This document shows, in pieces, positions 36,380 to 47,307 of a stretch of DNA of 64,000 nt. Origin of the DNA: Ottelia alismoides (taxonomy: Eukaryota; Streptophyta; Magnoliopsida; Alismatales; Hydrocharitaceae); contig JAZKJV010000149.1 of the NCBI GenBank assembly GCA_037367405.1, forward strand, positions 124,001 to 188,000, in the 5' to 3' direction. The notes below the pieces were generated by a model, which saw only the letters and a program-made list of their open reading frames with translations, was not told where the DNA came from and searched no databases. Position 1 is the stretch's first letter. Each line of letters begins with the position of its first letter. Made by a program: the position numbers and the translations under genes.

Positions 36380-37986
36380 AGCACACAAGATGGCAGAGAC
36401 CGGATTCAGAATCCAGCACCGAGTACTCTTCTACCGGAACAGACTGCGAGCATGTAGACTTAGTTGGGCCATGGAGACAGAACCCAGCCAGCACCGATGT
36501 GTCCCTCTCCTCCGAAGATGATCCAGTGCATGAGTCAGTCTGCGAGATCCTCAGGAACGAGTACAGCTCTGAGCCTGCATCACCCTACATCTTCGATGAC
36601 GTAGAGGCCCAGTTGGGCCTGTCAGTCCTTACATCTCTAGGACAATCGGAAGATGAGGATATCGGGTCGGACGAGGGGTTTGCCGATTGTATGGAGACCT
36701 TTGACGATCCGACACCAGAGCCGAACTTGGTGGTATCTATCACAGAAAACGATCCAGCCACTTCCGACACTGAACCAGATCAGATTGAGCCAGATTTCTT
36801 AGACGATCACACTATTCTTGAGCTCAAACCATTACCCACAACCTTAAAATATGCCTTCCTTGCTGGCCAAGACAACAAATTTCCGGTCATCATCAGTTCG
36901 CAATTGACCGAGGAGCAGGAATCTCGCTTGCTAGAGATCCTGGAGAAAAACCGCAAGGCGATAGGCTGGAGCATTTCCGATCTCCACGGGATAAATCCCG
37001 CTCTGTGTTCGCACCATATTTACTTGGAGAATGAGGCCAAACCCTCTCATGAATTCCATCGCCGGTTGAATCCAAATTTACGAGAGGTTGTGAAAAAGGA
37101 GATAGAAAAATGGTGCAACGCGGGTTTCATTTACCCAATCTCCGACTCTAAGTGGGTGGCCCCAATCCATGTTGTCCCGAAGAAGTCGGGAATTCAGACA
37201 ACCACCAACGAGGACGGAGAGGAGATCGTGATGAGAGTACCCACGTCGTGGTGCGTCTGTGTGGATTACAGATGCCTGAATGCCGCGACGAAGAAGGATC
37301 ATTTCCCTCTACCGTTCATTGATCAGATTTTAGAATGACAAGCAGGGAAAGAGTTCTTCTGCTTCCTAGATGGGTTCTCGGGCTACAATCAAGTAGCCAT
37401 AGCTCTAGAGGACCAGGGAAAGACCACGTTTACATGCCCCTTTGGTACCTATGCTTTCAGGCGCATGCCTTTTGGGCTATGCAATGCTCCAGGTACTTTC
37501 CAAAGGTGCATGATTGATGTATTCGCCGAAATGGTCGGCGAATTCCTGGAAGTCTTCATGGATGACTTCTCGGTCCACGGCGATTCTTTCGATTCCTGTC
37601 TTAGGAATCTGGACCGAGTCCTCAAAAGATGTTGTGAGGTTAATCTGGTGCTCTCCTGGGAGAAAAGTCACTTCATGGTGACGGAGGGCATAGTGTTGGG
37701 GCATGTCATCTCCAAGAGAGGAATGGAGGTTGACCCTGCCAAGGTGGACGTGATCAGACGACTCCAGCCACCAACCAACGTTAGGCAGTTGCGGTCGTTT
37801 CTCAGGCATGTTGGATTTTACCGGAGATTTATTAAGGATTTTTCTAAGATAGCCTGACCGCTAACTGAGCTTTTAGGCAAAGACATGGAGTTTGTTGTAG
37901 ATCACAAATGTCTTGAGGCCTTTAAGCTTTTACAAGGAATGATTATGGACGCACCCATCCTACAAGCCCCAGATTGGTCTCTACCT
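36376..37986 (+). pseudogene. G1 reverse transcriptase with two in-frame stops
   Basis: Makes cDNA from the element RNA. The first about 150 residues are an acidic linker (SESSTEYSSTGTDCEHVDL...). RT proper starts near PALCSHHIYLE and includes [62 protein letters not shown], the active site FMDDF (37555-37569) and the thumb through [13 protein letters not shown]. In-frame TGA codons stand at 37336-37338 and 37855-37857. G2 has sense codons at both. There is no frameshift in the whole G1 pol frame (36376-39768). Confidence 0.92.
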
Positions 37987-38376
37987 TTTGAGATCATGAT
38001 GGATGCCTCTGATTATGCTGTTGGGGCTGTATTGGGATAAAGAAGAGATGGCGTCCTGTTTGCAATTCACTACGCAAGCAAAGTGCCTTATACTGCTCAG
38101 CGTAACTATACAGTTACGGAAAAGGAAATGCTTGCGGTAGTGTTTGCCTTGGACAAATTCAGATCTCACTTAATTGGATCCAAGGTAACTGTGTTCACTG
38201 ACCACACGACACTACAGTATTTGATGGAGAACAAGGACGCGAAGGCGCGTCTTCTTCGATGGATATTACTTATCCAGGAGTTTGATTTGGACATCCGTGA
38301 TAAACTTGGAAAGAAGAATGTAGTGGCCGATCATCTTTCTCGTCTCGAAGATCTTAATACTTCCGAGGTTTCACCA
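37987..38376 (+). pseudogene. G1 RNase H domain with TAA
   Basis: Degrades the RNA strand of the RNA-DNA hybrid. [14 protein letters not shown] carries the first Asp (usual MTDASDYA; Thr changed to Met), [15 protein letters not shown] the Glu, [11 protein letters not shown] the second Asp and [12 protein letters not shown] the last Asp. TAA at 38038-38040 interrupts it early (CAA in G2). The next ATG-initiated frame is 38083. There is no second (archaeal-type) RNase H, which argues against the Tat/Ogre branch. Confidence 0.9.
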
Positions 38377-39768
38377 ATTCGAGACTCCTTCCCTGACGAG
38401 TCGATTTTTGTTATCGACTCACTCCCATGGTACGCCAATATCGTGAATTATCTTGTCTCCAAGAAAGTTCCCGAAGATTGGCCCAAGAGCCAAATCGACC
38501 GACTAAAGTCGGACGCGAGACACTACCATTGGGAGGATCCGATCCTTTTCTTTGAAGGACCGGATTGTGTCTGGAGACGGTGTATTCCTCAGGAGGAATA
38601 CCAGAGTGTCCTTTCTTTATGCCATAGCTTGGAGGCAGGAGGACACCACTCCGGGATGAGGACCGCATGGAAGGTACTTCAATGTGGCTTCTACTGGCCG
38701 ACTCTTTTTCGCGATGCCACCGCCTTCGCGAAGTCGTGCCCAGTTTGCTAGAGAATGGGAGGAACCGTTGGTTCCAAGGATGAGATGCCAATGCAGCCGG
38801 TCATCATTTGTGATGTCTTTGACGCCTGGGGCATCGATTTCATGGGCCCATTCCCTGTCAGCCACGGGTTCGAATATATCCTTCTTGCGGTAGACTATCT
38901 GTCCAGATGGGTGGAGGCTATCCTGACCCGAGCCGCTGACAGCAGGACTGTCTGTAAATTCATCAGAGAGCACATAATCTCTAGGTTCAGGATCCCCAAA
39001 ATGATGATATTAGACGGGGGTAGCCACTTTGTGAATCGGGAGGTGAAGAAACTCCTGAAGGACTACGACATCGAACACCGTGTCGCGAGTCCTTACCACC
39101 CACAAACCAATGGTATGGCTGAGGTGTCGAATCGGGAAGTGAAAACCATATTGCAAAAGCTTGTCCGCCCGGACAGGAAGGACTGGTCTCAGATCTTAGA
39201 TCATGTCCTCTGGGCGTATAGGACGGCTTACAAGACACCGTTAGGCACCTCCCCATTCCGAATGGTATTCGGAAAGCTGTGCCATTTGCCCGCAGAGTTA
39301 GTGCACAAATCAGAATGGGCAATCAAGAAGGTCAACTAGAACACGCACCTGGGACAGAAGCAGAGAGACATGGATCTGAATGAGCTTGTGGAAGTCAGAA
39401 ACCGCGCATACGACAACAGTTTGGTGTACAAGGACAAGGTGAAGCGTTGGCATGATAGATATATCAGACGAAAGACCTTTGTTCCTGGACAAAAGGTACG
39501 GTTGTTCAATGCTAGGCTGAAGATTTTCCAAGGCAAGTTGAAGTCTAAGTGGACAGGCCCATTTGTCGTCCGTACGGTGCATGATAGTGGATGTGTCGAG
39601 ATCTCAGATCTCGCAGATGACGCACCGACATTCCTAGTGAATGGACAGCTGTTGAAGCACTTCGTCAAATCCAATGAGCAGTTAGTCCATGTTGAGGAGA
39701 TTGTATTCATGCGCGAGACAGATACAGCAGATACACCTCGAGCCGCGTATGAGACCTTGCATCAGTGA
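38377..39768 (+). pseudogene. G1 integrase with two TAG stops
   Basis: Inserts the cDNA. The N-terminal zinc-binding HHCC region ends at SCPVC (38750). The DDE core has GIDFMGPF, then MILDGGSHF (SDGG in G2), then [14 protein letters not shown], so all three acidic positions are present. The C-terminal domain has KWTGPFVVRTVHDSG and FLVNGQLLKHF. TAG stops lie at 38749-38751 (CAG in G2) and 39337-39339 (TGG in G2). The frame is otherwise open to TGA 39766-39768. There is no chromodomain. Confidence 0.92.
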
Positions 39769-41546
39769 AATCCAGCCATCTGTAGCATCTCGAAAGATTC
39801 AGACCGACTCATCTGTATATATCATCATTCTTGTACATCCTATCCTTTCTCCCACGACTCTAGTAACTCATCCCCGACTCAGTACATCACTATCTTGGAC
39901 TATACTTAGGATGCCCAGATCCTAAGTATAGGGGGGAGGAGTCACTTGAGTCGGTTCTTTGTACATTCTCCAGATCACATTGGTCCTAATACTCACTTCC
40001 GTCCTATACTTAGGCTGACCTGAGCCTAAGTATAGGGGGGACCGATGCCCGCATTGTATACTCATCCACTTCTCTCCTTGACCTTGTCCGCCTCACTTTC
40101 TGATCTTCTTTTACACTTAGGCTGCCAGAGCCTAAGTATAGGGGGGCGGGACGACTTCTATACATTTTGTTATTTTAGCTCTCCTACGCTTAGCCCGATC
40201 TATGTCTTTTTGTCGTTTTCGTGCTCTGAGGACATAGCACACGCTAAGTATAGGGGGGCGTGTATATATTACATATATACTTTACCCATAGCTCGTACTT
40301 TCGCGTATTTTTGTATATATTTTGCAATAATTACGGGTGGGTAAAAATTGAAAAAAAAACAAAAAAAACAAAAAAATAGGCTTCTTATTTACTCTTGCAT
40401 ATCATCCTTGCATTAATCGGAAAAAAAAGTCTTGCATTTACATTCGTCTACATAGCATGACATCTGCATCTCATCTGCATATCTTGCATATGCAAGGTGA
40501 AAAGCTAGTGGGTTCTGAACCAAGTTATGAGTAGATAATCATGATGGACTTGATTTGATCTTAATCCATCTAATTTCAGAGGAACCTTATAGGAACTGGA
40601 GTTAAGATTTCTCAGGTCAAGTGACTTAATTCTTTAAGTCCGCAAGTCTATGTTCACATGTCATCTTGATTAGTCTAATTAGAATATCTCGTGCATATGC
40701 AGGATTCTTTTAGATAATGACCTAACTTGGACAAGCACTATGCACGTAGCTCTTCATTGATGAGGTGGTGAGGAGGTAGAATCCTTTAGCTTGGAGTAGC
40801 ACACGGGTGGAAACATCTGTCCTCCTCTAGGGAGGGTAGTGCATCTCAACCTAGTCTGGTGGTGTTGACATCTAAGGACAGGATGTTGTGGGTTGCAATA
40901 ATGCTTCAAAAGAGGGATAGTCTACTGGCTCAAGAGGAAAAACTCTTGATGTACATGCTGCACATTGTTGAAAAAAAATGCAAAAACTCCAAAGAAATCA
41001 GACAGGTCCAAGAGAAAATAAAATAGCTATCGGAGTCTGTATACTAGTAAAGAAATGCAGCTGGATGACTTGGCTACACTGGTCAGGCATCCCGGGATAG
41101 GTAGCTACACTGGCTACCGTCCATTCTCTTCTCTACCCCCTCCTCTTGAGTTGGTCGCATTTGAACTTAGAAGGGAATACCCCGCTCCTCGAGGAAAGAG
41201 TTACTGGACCAGGTTATTGAGTTACCTTGTTAGAGGAGGCTGGTTCCGAGTCATTTCTGATGTGGAGAGCTATATCTCACTGACACAGTACAAGTAAGAA
41301 TCATAGTCATTAGAAATGTGCGTTTGAGGATTTGTTCTGACCTGACTATTGAGGAGTCTTGAATAGAAGACTTGTGGAACTCGAAGTCTGTTAGGTCTTA
41401 TGTTCAGGTCCAAATAAGGTTCCGCCACACAACTAATCCAAAGGTCGAGTCAAGCTCCATTTTTAACTTTTGTTCATGACCTTGGTATGGAACCCAAAAT
41501 CATTTCACTCTTGCATTTCATTTAGTTGCTCGGGGACAAGCAAAGT
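39769..41546 (+). other. G1 3' non-coding region
   Basis: 1.8 kb between integrase and the polypurine tract, where classical Athila elements often carry an envelope-like ORF. None is seen: no signal peptide or membrane segment, and the longest frames (40045-40344, 41055-41297) have no recognisable domain. It contains the stem-loop array (39901-40257), an A-rich stretch (40345-40440) and a block conserved with G3 (about 40640-41546). Confidence 0.8.
39901..40257 (+). repeat. Array of four stem-loop/polypurine modules (G1)
   Basis: Module 1: arms TATACTTAGGA (39901-39911) and TCCTAAGTATA (39920-39930), then GGGGGG. Module 2: arms CCTATACTTAGGCT (40003-40016) and AGCCTAAGTATAGG (40023-40036), 14 bp perfect, then GGGG. 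Module 3: arms at 40112-40123 and 40129-40140, one mismatch, then GGGGGG. Module 4: outer arms at about 40183-40194 and 40243-40254 and inner arms CTATGTC and GACATAG, then GGGG. G-runs end at 39936, 40040, 40146 and 40257, spaced 104, 106 and 111 nt. Each 3' arm plus G-run repeats the true polypurine tract motif. Confidence 0.92.
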
Positions 41547-41561
41547 TTAAGTATAGGGGGT
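41547..41561 (+). other. 3' polypurine tract of G1
   Basis: TTTAAGTATAGGGGGT immediately before the TG of LTR2 at 41562. It is the primer for plus-strand synthesis. Confidence 0.88.
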
Positions 41562-44500
41562 TGATGAATCTGTGATCATCACTTCAAAAGTCAAAAATAG
41601 ATCCTTGTTCCCGAGTAAATAGAGGCATATTTCCCTTTATAATACATAAATAGCATTCATGCATACATACATAATGCATACATTTTAGCAGTCCATTTGC
41701 ATTTAAATAAGAAGCCAAAATTCCTTGTAATATATCCACATACTAAAATAACCTCTTTCTTATAATATGTACTCCTTAGTTAATAATATAGGGAAGAAAG
41801 CCAAAAATCCCCCTTGTAAATTAGTCAATAAAGCCCTAGAACCCCTAGACAATAAAATGCACATAGATCCCTCACACAAACTCCAAAATAGGTCTACTCA
41901 CTCTTAAAATACTACACATTAAAAGACCTTTAAAATGAGACTACTTTCATCCAATTTGGAGCTCGTATGAGAAAGTTGGGTTTTTGGGCCACTTTGTACA
42001 CTACATATATGTATAAATTGTATCTTTGTATTTTTTGTATCATACTTGACCTCATCTCCGTCTTTGGTCAACATGAAACTTGTAGATCTCATCAAGATCT
42101 ACAACTTTCATGTTTTGAGTTTTTTCAAATTCGGTCCTCTTCTCTATCTACACTCAATTCTCTTTTCAACCAATCACAGCAGGCCACGTGGCGCCCTCTG
42201 ATTGCGCCACGTCGCCCTCTGCCCTTGCCTCATCCGCCCGCAGCCACAGCCGTTGGATTAACTTCTAAATCCAACAGCTGAGCTGCCTCCACGCACGCCT
42301 CAATTTTCAGCCATCCGATCATTCCAAGAACTCCATCAGCACCGCTCGTTCGCGCCTCCAGCTGAGCGCGCCACGTGGCGCTTTGAGAACCGCCTGATCA
42401 CGCCCTCGATCCCTTCATCCAAACCGCTCGATCTTCGCTTTATTTCAACCGTCAGATCGCGCCCCAGCCTTTCATCTGCACCACTCGTTTCCGCCTCATT
42501 CCCCTCGCGCCACGCGTCTCACTGTCATCCACACGATCCTTTCCATCTCAACCGCTCAGGCCGCAGTGCATCGCAACCCTTCGATCTCCCTCAGATCTGA
42601 TCCCCGCCGCTCGTCATTGCCCTCTCCTCCGCACGACACCTGGCACCATCACGACCTTAGGATTAGACCACTCCTGATGCAATCCACACCGTTCGCACTT
42701 ACGTCGCTCCCGTACTGCCACGTGGAGAGCACCTGACGCTCAGATCGATTCGCCTGCGATCTAATCCTACCCGGCCATTATCGCTTTGATCCCCACCGTT
42801 GGATCACAAGATCCAACGATGGAGACTTCGTCTCCTACCTCCGATCGCTCTCTCTCCCACGATCTCGGCCTTGCGCTACACGCCGCCCCCTTTCTTTTTT
42901 CGCCACCACGCCTGTCACCTTCTCCGACCACCAATGCCGCCACGATCTTCACCACTCTCCCCTCATCCTCGCCAGCTCTCTCACCTCCCACGACTCCCAC
43001 CGATGTCGCTCCACGACAGCCTCGAACTCCACCTTCCAGCGACTTAACCCATCGACTTCATCTTATAAATACCCCCTCTCCGGCCATCATCGCAGCTATC
43101 CGCCCCTCGTGAGAGATGCCCTGAGCTCTGAGCTTCAACTTTGTGACAGGAATTGAGAGTTTCATTGAGCGAAGACGTCCGTCTTCTCCGGCGAGATCCT
43201 CGGCCTCCGTCGAGTAGCAGCCCTCCTCCGCCGAGCCGCTGCTTGTGCTCAGGGATCCACCGGCCCTTCGAGCGACGACCTGGAACCCAAGAAAGAGTTC
43301 CAATCCCCAGGTGACGCTTCCATCCATCTCCGATCTTCGCTTCCTTTTTCTTCACTTTTTCTCGCATTTTATCTGCCGCCTCCGGTCATCTTCTCGCTTC
43401 CATTCCAATCCGTCGAGCTTCACGTCGAAGCTCCCATCTTCGCGGTAACCTTCACGACCTCCTACGACGCATATCACCGTACCTCGATCTCCAGCTCCGC
43501 CACATGGCCGGAGCCCCTTCGCCAGACCACCTCCGTCCGCCTTAGGCCTCGCCAGTCAACCACCCACCTTCACGAGTGCACGCACGAGCTCCGGCTCTGC
43601 CTCTAACACCTGCAGGTACTCCTCTGCTCATTGAACGGAGGTTCGCCGGAGCCGACTTCGGGCTTCATCGCCATCGACTTCAGATAGCCCTCCGCCGCGA
43701 CTGAGACAATCAGGATCTTCGCCGTCACACCACGAGTCTTTTGAGATCGCTCCGAGTAATCGGAGAGCTTCATCGATGCTAGGAGGAACGGGCGGAGAAA
43801 AGGCCGCTTCGCCGGAGACCCGCCATCTCCTCCGCAGGCGGCGGAGGACCATCGGAGGAGACGTACAGCCGCCGTTCGATCACATCGATCGAACGGGTCT
43901 ACAGCGAGCCACGTCGCCTCTCAACCGAGCTTCACAGGAGTCATTGGATCCACTTAGATCCAACGACGCCTAGTGCGCCACGCGTCTCCCCTCCGCAGCA
44001 GCTCTCAGCCGTTGATATCTCTCCTGATCCAGCGGCGGATCTTCAGCCACGTCACCATCTACACCGAAGCCAGTAGCCGTTGGATCAACCTAGATCTAAC
44101 GGCCTAAGGTCACGCCACGAGTCGTCATCGCCATCCATCGGATCGAGCTCGATCCGACGGTCCACAGCGTGCCACGCAGCTTCGATCCGAGCCTCTTCCC
44201 CGAGCCTCGGCTCGGGTCACCCGAGCCTCACTCCAGACCTCTAGAAGCGCCCGAGCCGAGCTCCGAGCCTCCGCAGCTATCCGAACCTAGGCCACCCACG
44301 TGAGGAGCACGTGCGGTCTGGGAAATTTACACAGAGGCCCCTGGAACTTTCAAATATTACAAAAAGGTCCTTGTGAAGCAGACCCTACGTGAGGAGCACG
44401 TGCCTTGTGGTGAAATTGCACTCGAGTCCCCAACATAATATGTAATTGCACTTAAGTCCCTGTCAGCATATTTACTTTATGTATTTTTATTTTCCTATAT

Positions 44501-45418
44501 TGCATTTACACCCCTGTGTTTGCACGCATCCCTAGGTTGCATTTTACATTATTTTTCGATTCTAAAAGTTGCATTTTGTTGAGAAACTTGTCCTTTGTCT
44601 ATTGGGCCATGTGTCATGTTTTTGTAATTTCAGTGGAATTTTAAATGAATTAATTGGTTGATTTGTGGAATATTTTGCCCAGTGACACCTTTTAATGTCT
44701 AGTTAATTCTCTGTGATTCTAAAAATCCTAAAAAATTACAGTCGCTTAAGGATAGTAATCTTAACATGCCATAAAAATTTCATGTCATTTGCACACATCT
44801 TGAGGCCTAAATAAATTGTTGAGTGATTTTCTCAATTTAATTTTAATAAATTCATTTCTCATTGAAATTAAGACCTGTTAATTTTCCTGGATTCCTTATC
44901 ATTAGTGCTATCTAGGATAATTTTATCTCTTGAAAAAATTGTGATTTATTATTTATTAAAAATGAAATAGTGATAATCACCCCGTCTGCATATTTAATTC
45001 ACAGTAAATTCATTTAGTGTCTAAAAAATCCAAAAAAATTAGGGTAGCTCATATTATTCATAATTAATCATCTGGCCAATTTTTAGAATTTTTGGACTTC
45101 ATTTGATAACTTAATTGAATTCAACGTTACGTTGGCCTGATTTTGCATGTGTCCTGCATAGAAATTAAAAAAAGAACAAAAAAAGACTTCTCGAAAATCC
45201 AACACTTGAAACTTGCTAAAATCCACCTAAGGAGACAGATGCCTCCCTGAGTTCGACCTTGGACTTCACCAAGTAAAAAAAATCACCGCTTGAAATTGAA
45301 TCAAATCTTATTTAAGTGGTTTTTGATTAGCCCCTCGTATCTGAATGCAACGAACGACATCTAACTAATTTGGACAATTAATTTGCTCGAATTAACTAAG
45401 GGTGTGGGACGGTTATCA
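41562..45418 (+). repeat. LTR2 (shared middle LTR)
   Basis: 3857 bp, serving as 3' LTR of G1 and 5' LTR of G2. TATA box TATAAATA at 43064-43071. At most sites where the three LTRs differ it agrees with LTR3 against LTR1 along nearly its whole length. No CTACC flanks it, so it is not an insertion boundary. Confidence 0.95.
43064..43071 (+). promoter_or_regulatory. TATA box of LTR2
   Basis: TATAAATA about 1.5 kb into the LTR; also at 56302-56309 in LTR3. The homologous segment is deleted from LTR1. Confidence 0.75.
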
Positions 45419-45421
45419 AAA

Positions 45422-45439
45422 TGGCACCGTTGCCGGGGA
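45422..45439 (+). other. Primer binding site of G2 (one mismatch)
   Basis: TGGCACCGTTGCCGGGGA; the G-to-A at 45426 destroys a CpG of the tRNA-Asp complement seen intact in G1. Confidence 0.88.
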
Positions 45440-46815
45440 GGCACGGCTTAGGTTAATTTTTAGTCAAATTCTGAGTGTTTGATTTTCTTTCCCCGGGTAG
45501 TCTGACCCCCGGTTTTCTTGTAATTATTTTTTCTCTCCTTTATTTCTTTGCATCATTTTATTTTTGAGTCACTCTCTGACCTCACTCTTTTTCTTTGCGA
45601 GGAACGCGAGGAGTCTTGGACGCTTCGACAATCGAGCATTTTAATTGAGTGATTAGAGAGGCATTGTAATTTTATTTATTTATTTTATTTCTTTTTCGCA
45701 TCATTTCCAGCGGTTCCCGTTTGGGATCTCGCGCGTGTAAGTATAGTGGAACTGTGTCCCGTGTGCTGTGTGGGTGAATGGTAATTTAGATTGCACTAGA
45801 GGCTCCTCGAGCCACTCTAGGATATGCTTGTGCTCGTAAATTATTAGGACCACACAATACACTTAAAAGACGCACCTAGACCACAGTACTTAGCCAAATT
45901 AAACTGTTCTTCACGCTAATAGAATTGCCTATCTAGGAGCGGCTTTCATCGCTTGCATTTGCATTTAGATTAAAGAGTTTTCAATTCTATTCTGCTTCCT
46001 TCATAAAAAAAGCGAAGGGATCACTGTAAGTATTCTTCACTCAGCATAAGCATCATCGATTTTCGTGCATCGGCTTTTCTCGATTTCCCCCTCTGATTTT
46101 CACATTTAAACTAAAAAGGAAATTGGGACTGTCTGATAGGTGTGCTGTGTGGTGGACTTAATCAGTGATAACCTAACTTAAAATCGGGACTTCTAAACAG
46201 TATTGACCAAAAAAAAGAGGAATAAAATTTGAAAATTGCTTGCGGGAGATTAATCCCCGACCTTGTATTCAGGCTGAGTGAGGGTACCTGAGTGTGTGTG
46301 AACACCTTAAGGCAGAGCCCAAATCCCCGCCTTACATATCACGTTCTAACTTATCCTAGCAAATATCACAAGTCGAATAATTTCAGATTCTTTGACTAGT
46401 ACCAAGTAGCCTCCGCCTGTCTCAGGTAGATAGGGGCGAAATTACGGTACTCTGCGACAAGCTGCCAGTAACCCCCCGGGGTGAAGTTCCGGCCTTGTCA
46501 GCCTCCGCCTGCTTGCAGGTAGATAGGGGTGTGGTCATTAAATCCATCGGCTTGGGATAGGAGCGAAGAAAGGAAGGAGCGGCAATATCTTAGGCGACAG
46601 GATAAACAGGGAAGACGCATCCGGCTCTGAGTCGACTTCCCTATAGGCCGCGTAATCCTTGCTATTTTTGCTTGAAAATCAAACTTAAAAACTACAAGAT
46701 TAATTGGACTCGATTTCGAGTCCTTCACTGTGTTGAGTGTGAACCCAGGGTCTTGGATTGATTTTTGCTTGCTTCAGGTAGGAGTAAAATCCTATCTTCT
46801 TCTCGCCTCATCAAG
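45440..46815 (+). other. G2 untranslated leader
   Basis: Collinear with the G1 leader, about 1-2% different by eye, with the same paired direct repeat (46407-46438, 46500-46531). No supported ORF. Confidence 0.8.
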
Positions 46816-47307
46816 ATGAGCGACTGGGGAGATCTCGACGCATTATTCACCGATCTCTCTATGAGTCCCCCAAGTAACTCATCTTCATTGGTCCAAACGC
46901 ACCTTGGACTACCCAGGACTCATGACCCTCTTGAGTCATGGTTCCCTCACGCTCACGGTGGTTACTCTCAAACCAACCCTATCATCTCCTCCGAGATTAC
47001 CGAGGAAGACCATCGCCTCGGTAATCCCTTCCTTGATTTGCCCTCTAACACCGATCTTATTTCCCAATCCCCAGAACTAGAGGACAAGATGCCGCCAAGG
47101 ATGCCACCGGATGAGGACTAGATACGACAGATTCTTGCTCGCCTCGCCAAAGCCGAACAGAAGAATGCAGATCTCACGGCGCGGATGGGACAAATTATAG
47201 TAGCTGGAGGAATCGACCGACTAATGGTCGATACCTACAACCCGGCGGAGAACGAGATTCAGAACTGGTTAGCCATCCCAATGTTGGTCAAGATTATATC
47301 CGACTGA
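46816..47307 (+). pseudogene. G2 gag, N-terminal part with TAG
   Basis: Same start (MSDWGDLDALF, ATG 46816) and same terminal frameshift as G1. A private TAG at 47119-47121 (CAG in G1) cuts it after residue 101. Differs from the G1 copy at about 3 of 490 bases. Confidence 0.88.

Noticed and set aside
37987..38376. Second, archaeal-type RNase H that would make this a Tat/Ogre element
   Set aside because: Only one RNase H lies between RT and integrase, and integrase follows without an extra domain.
41055..41297. 80-codon ORF before the polypurine tract of G1 as a possible envelope-like or accessory protein
   Set aside because: It is also open in G2 (54293-54535), but those copies are nearly identical. 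In G3 the matching sequence has no such frame, and there is no signal peptide, membrane segment or domain.
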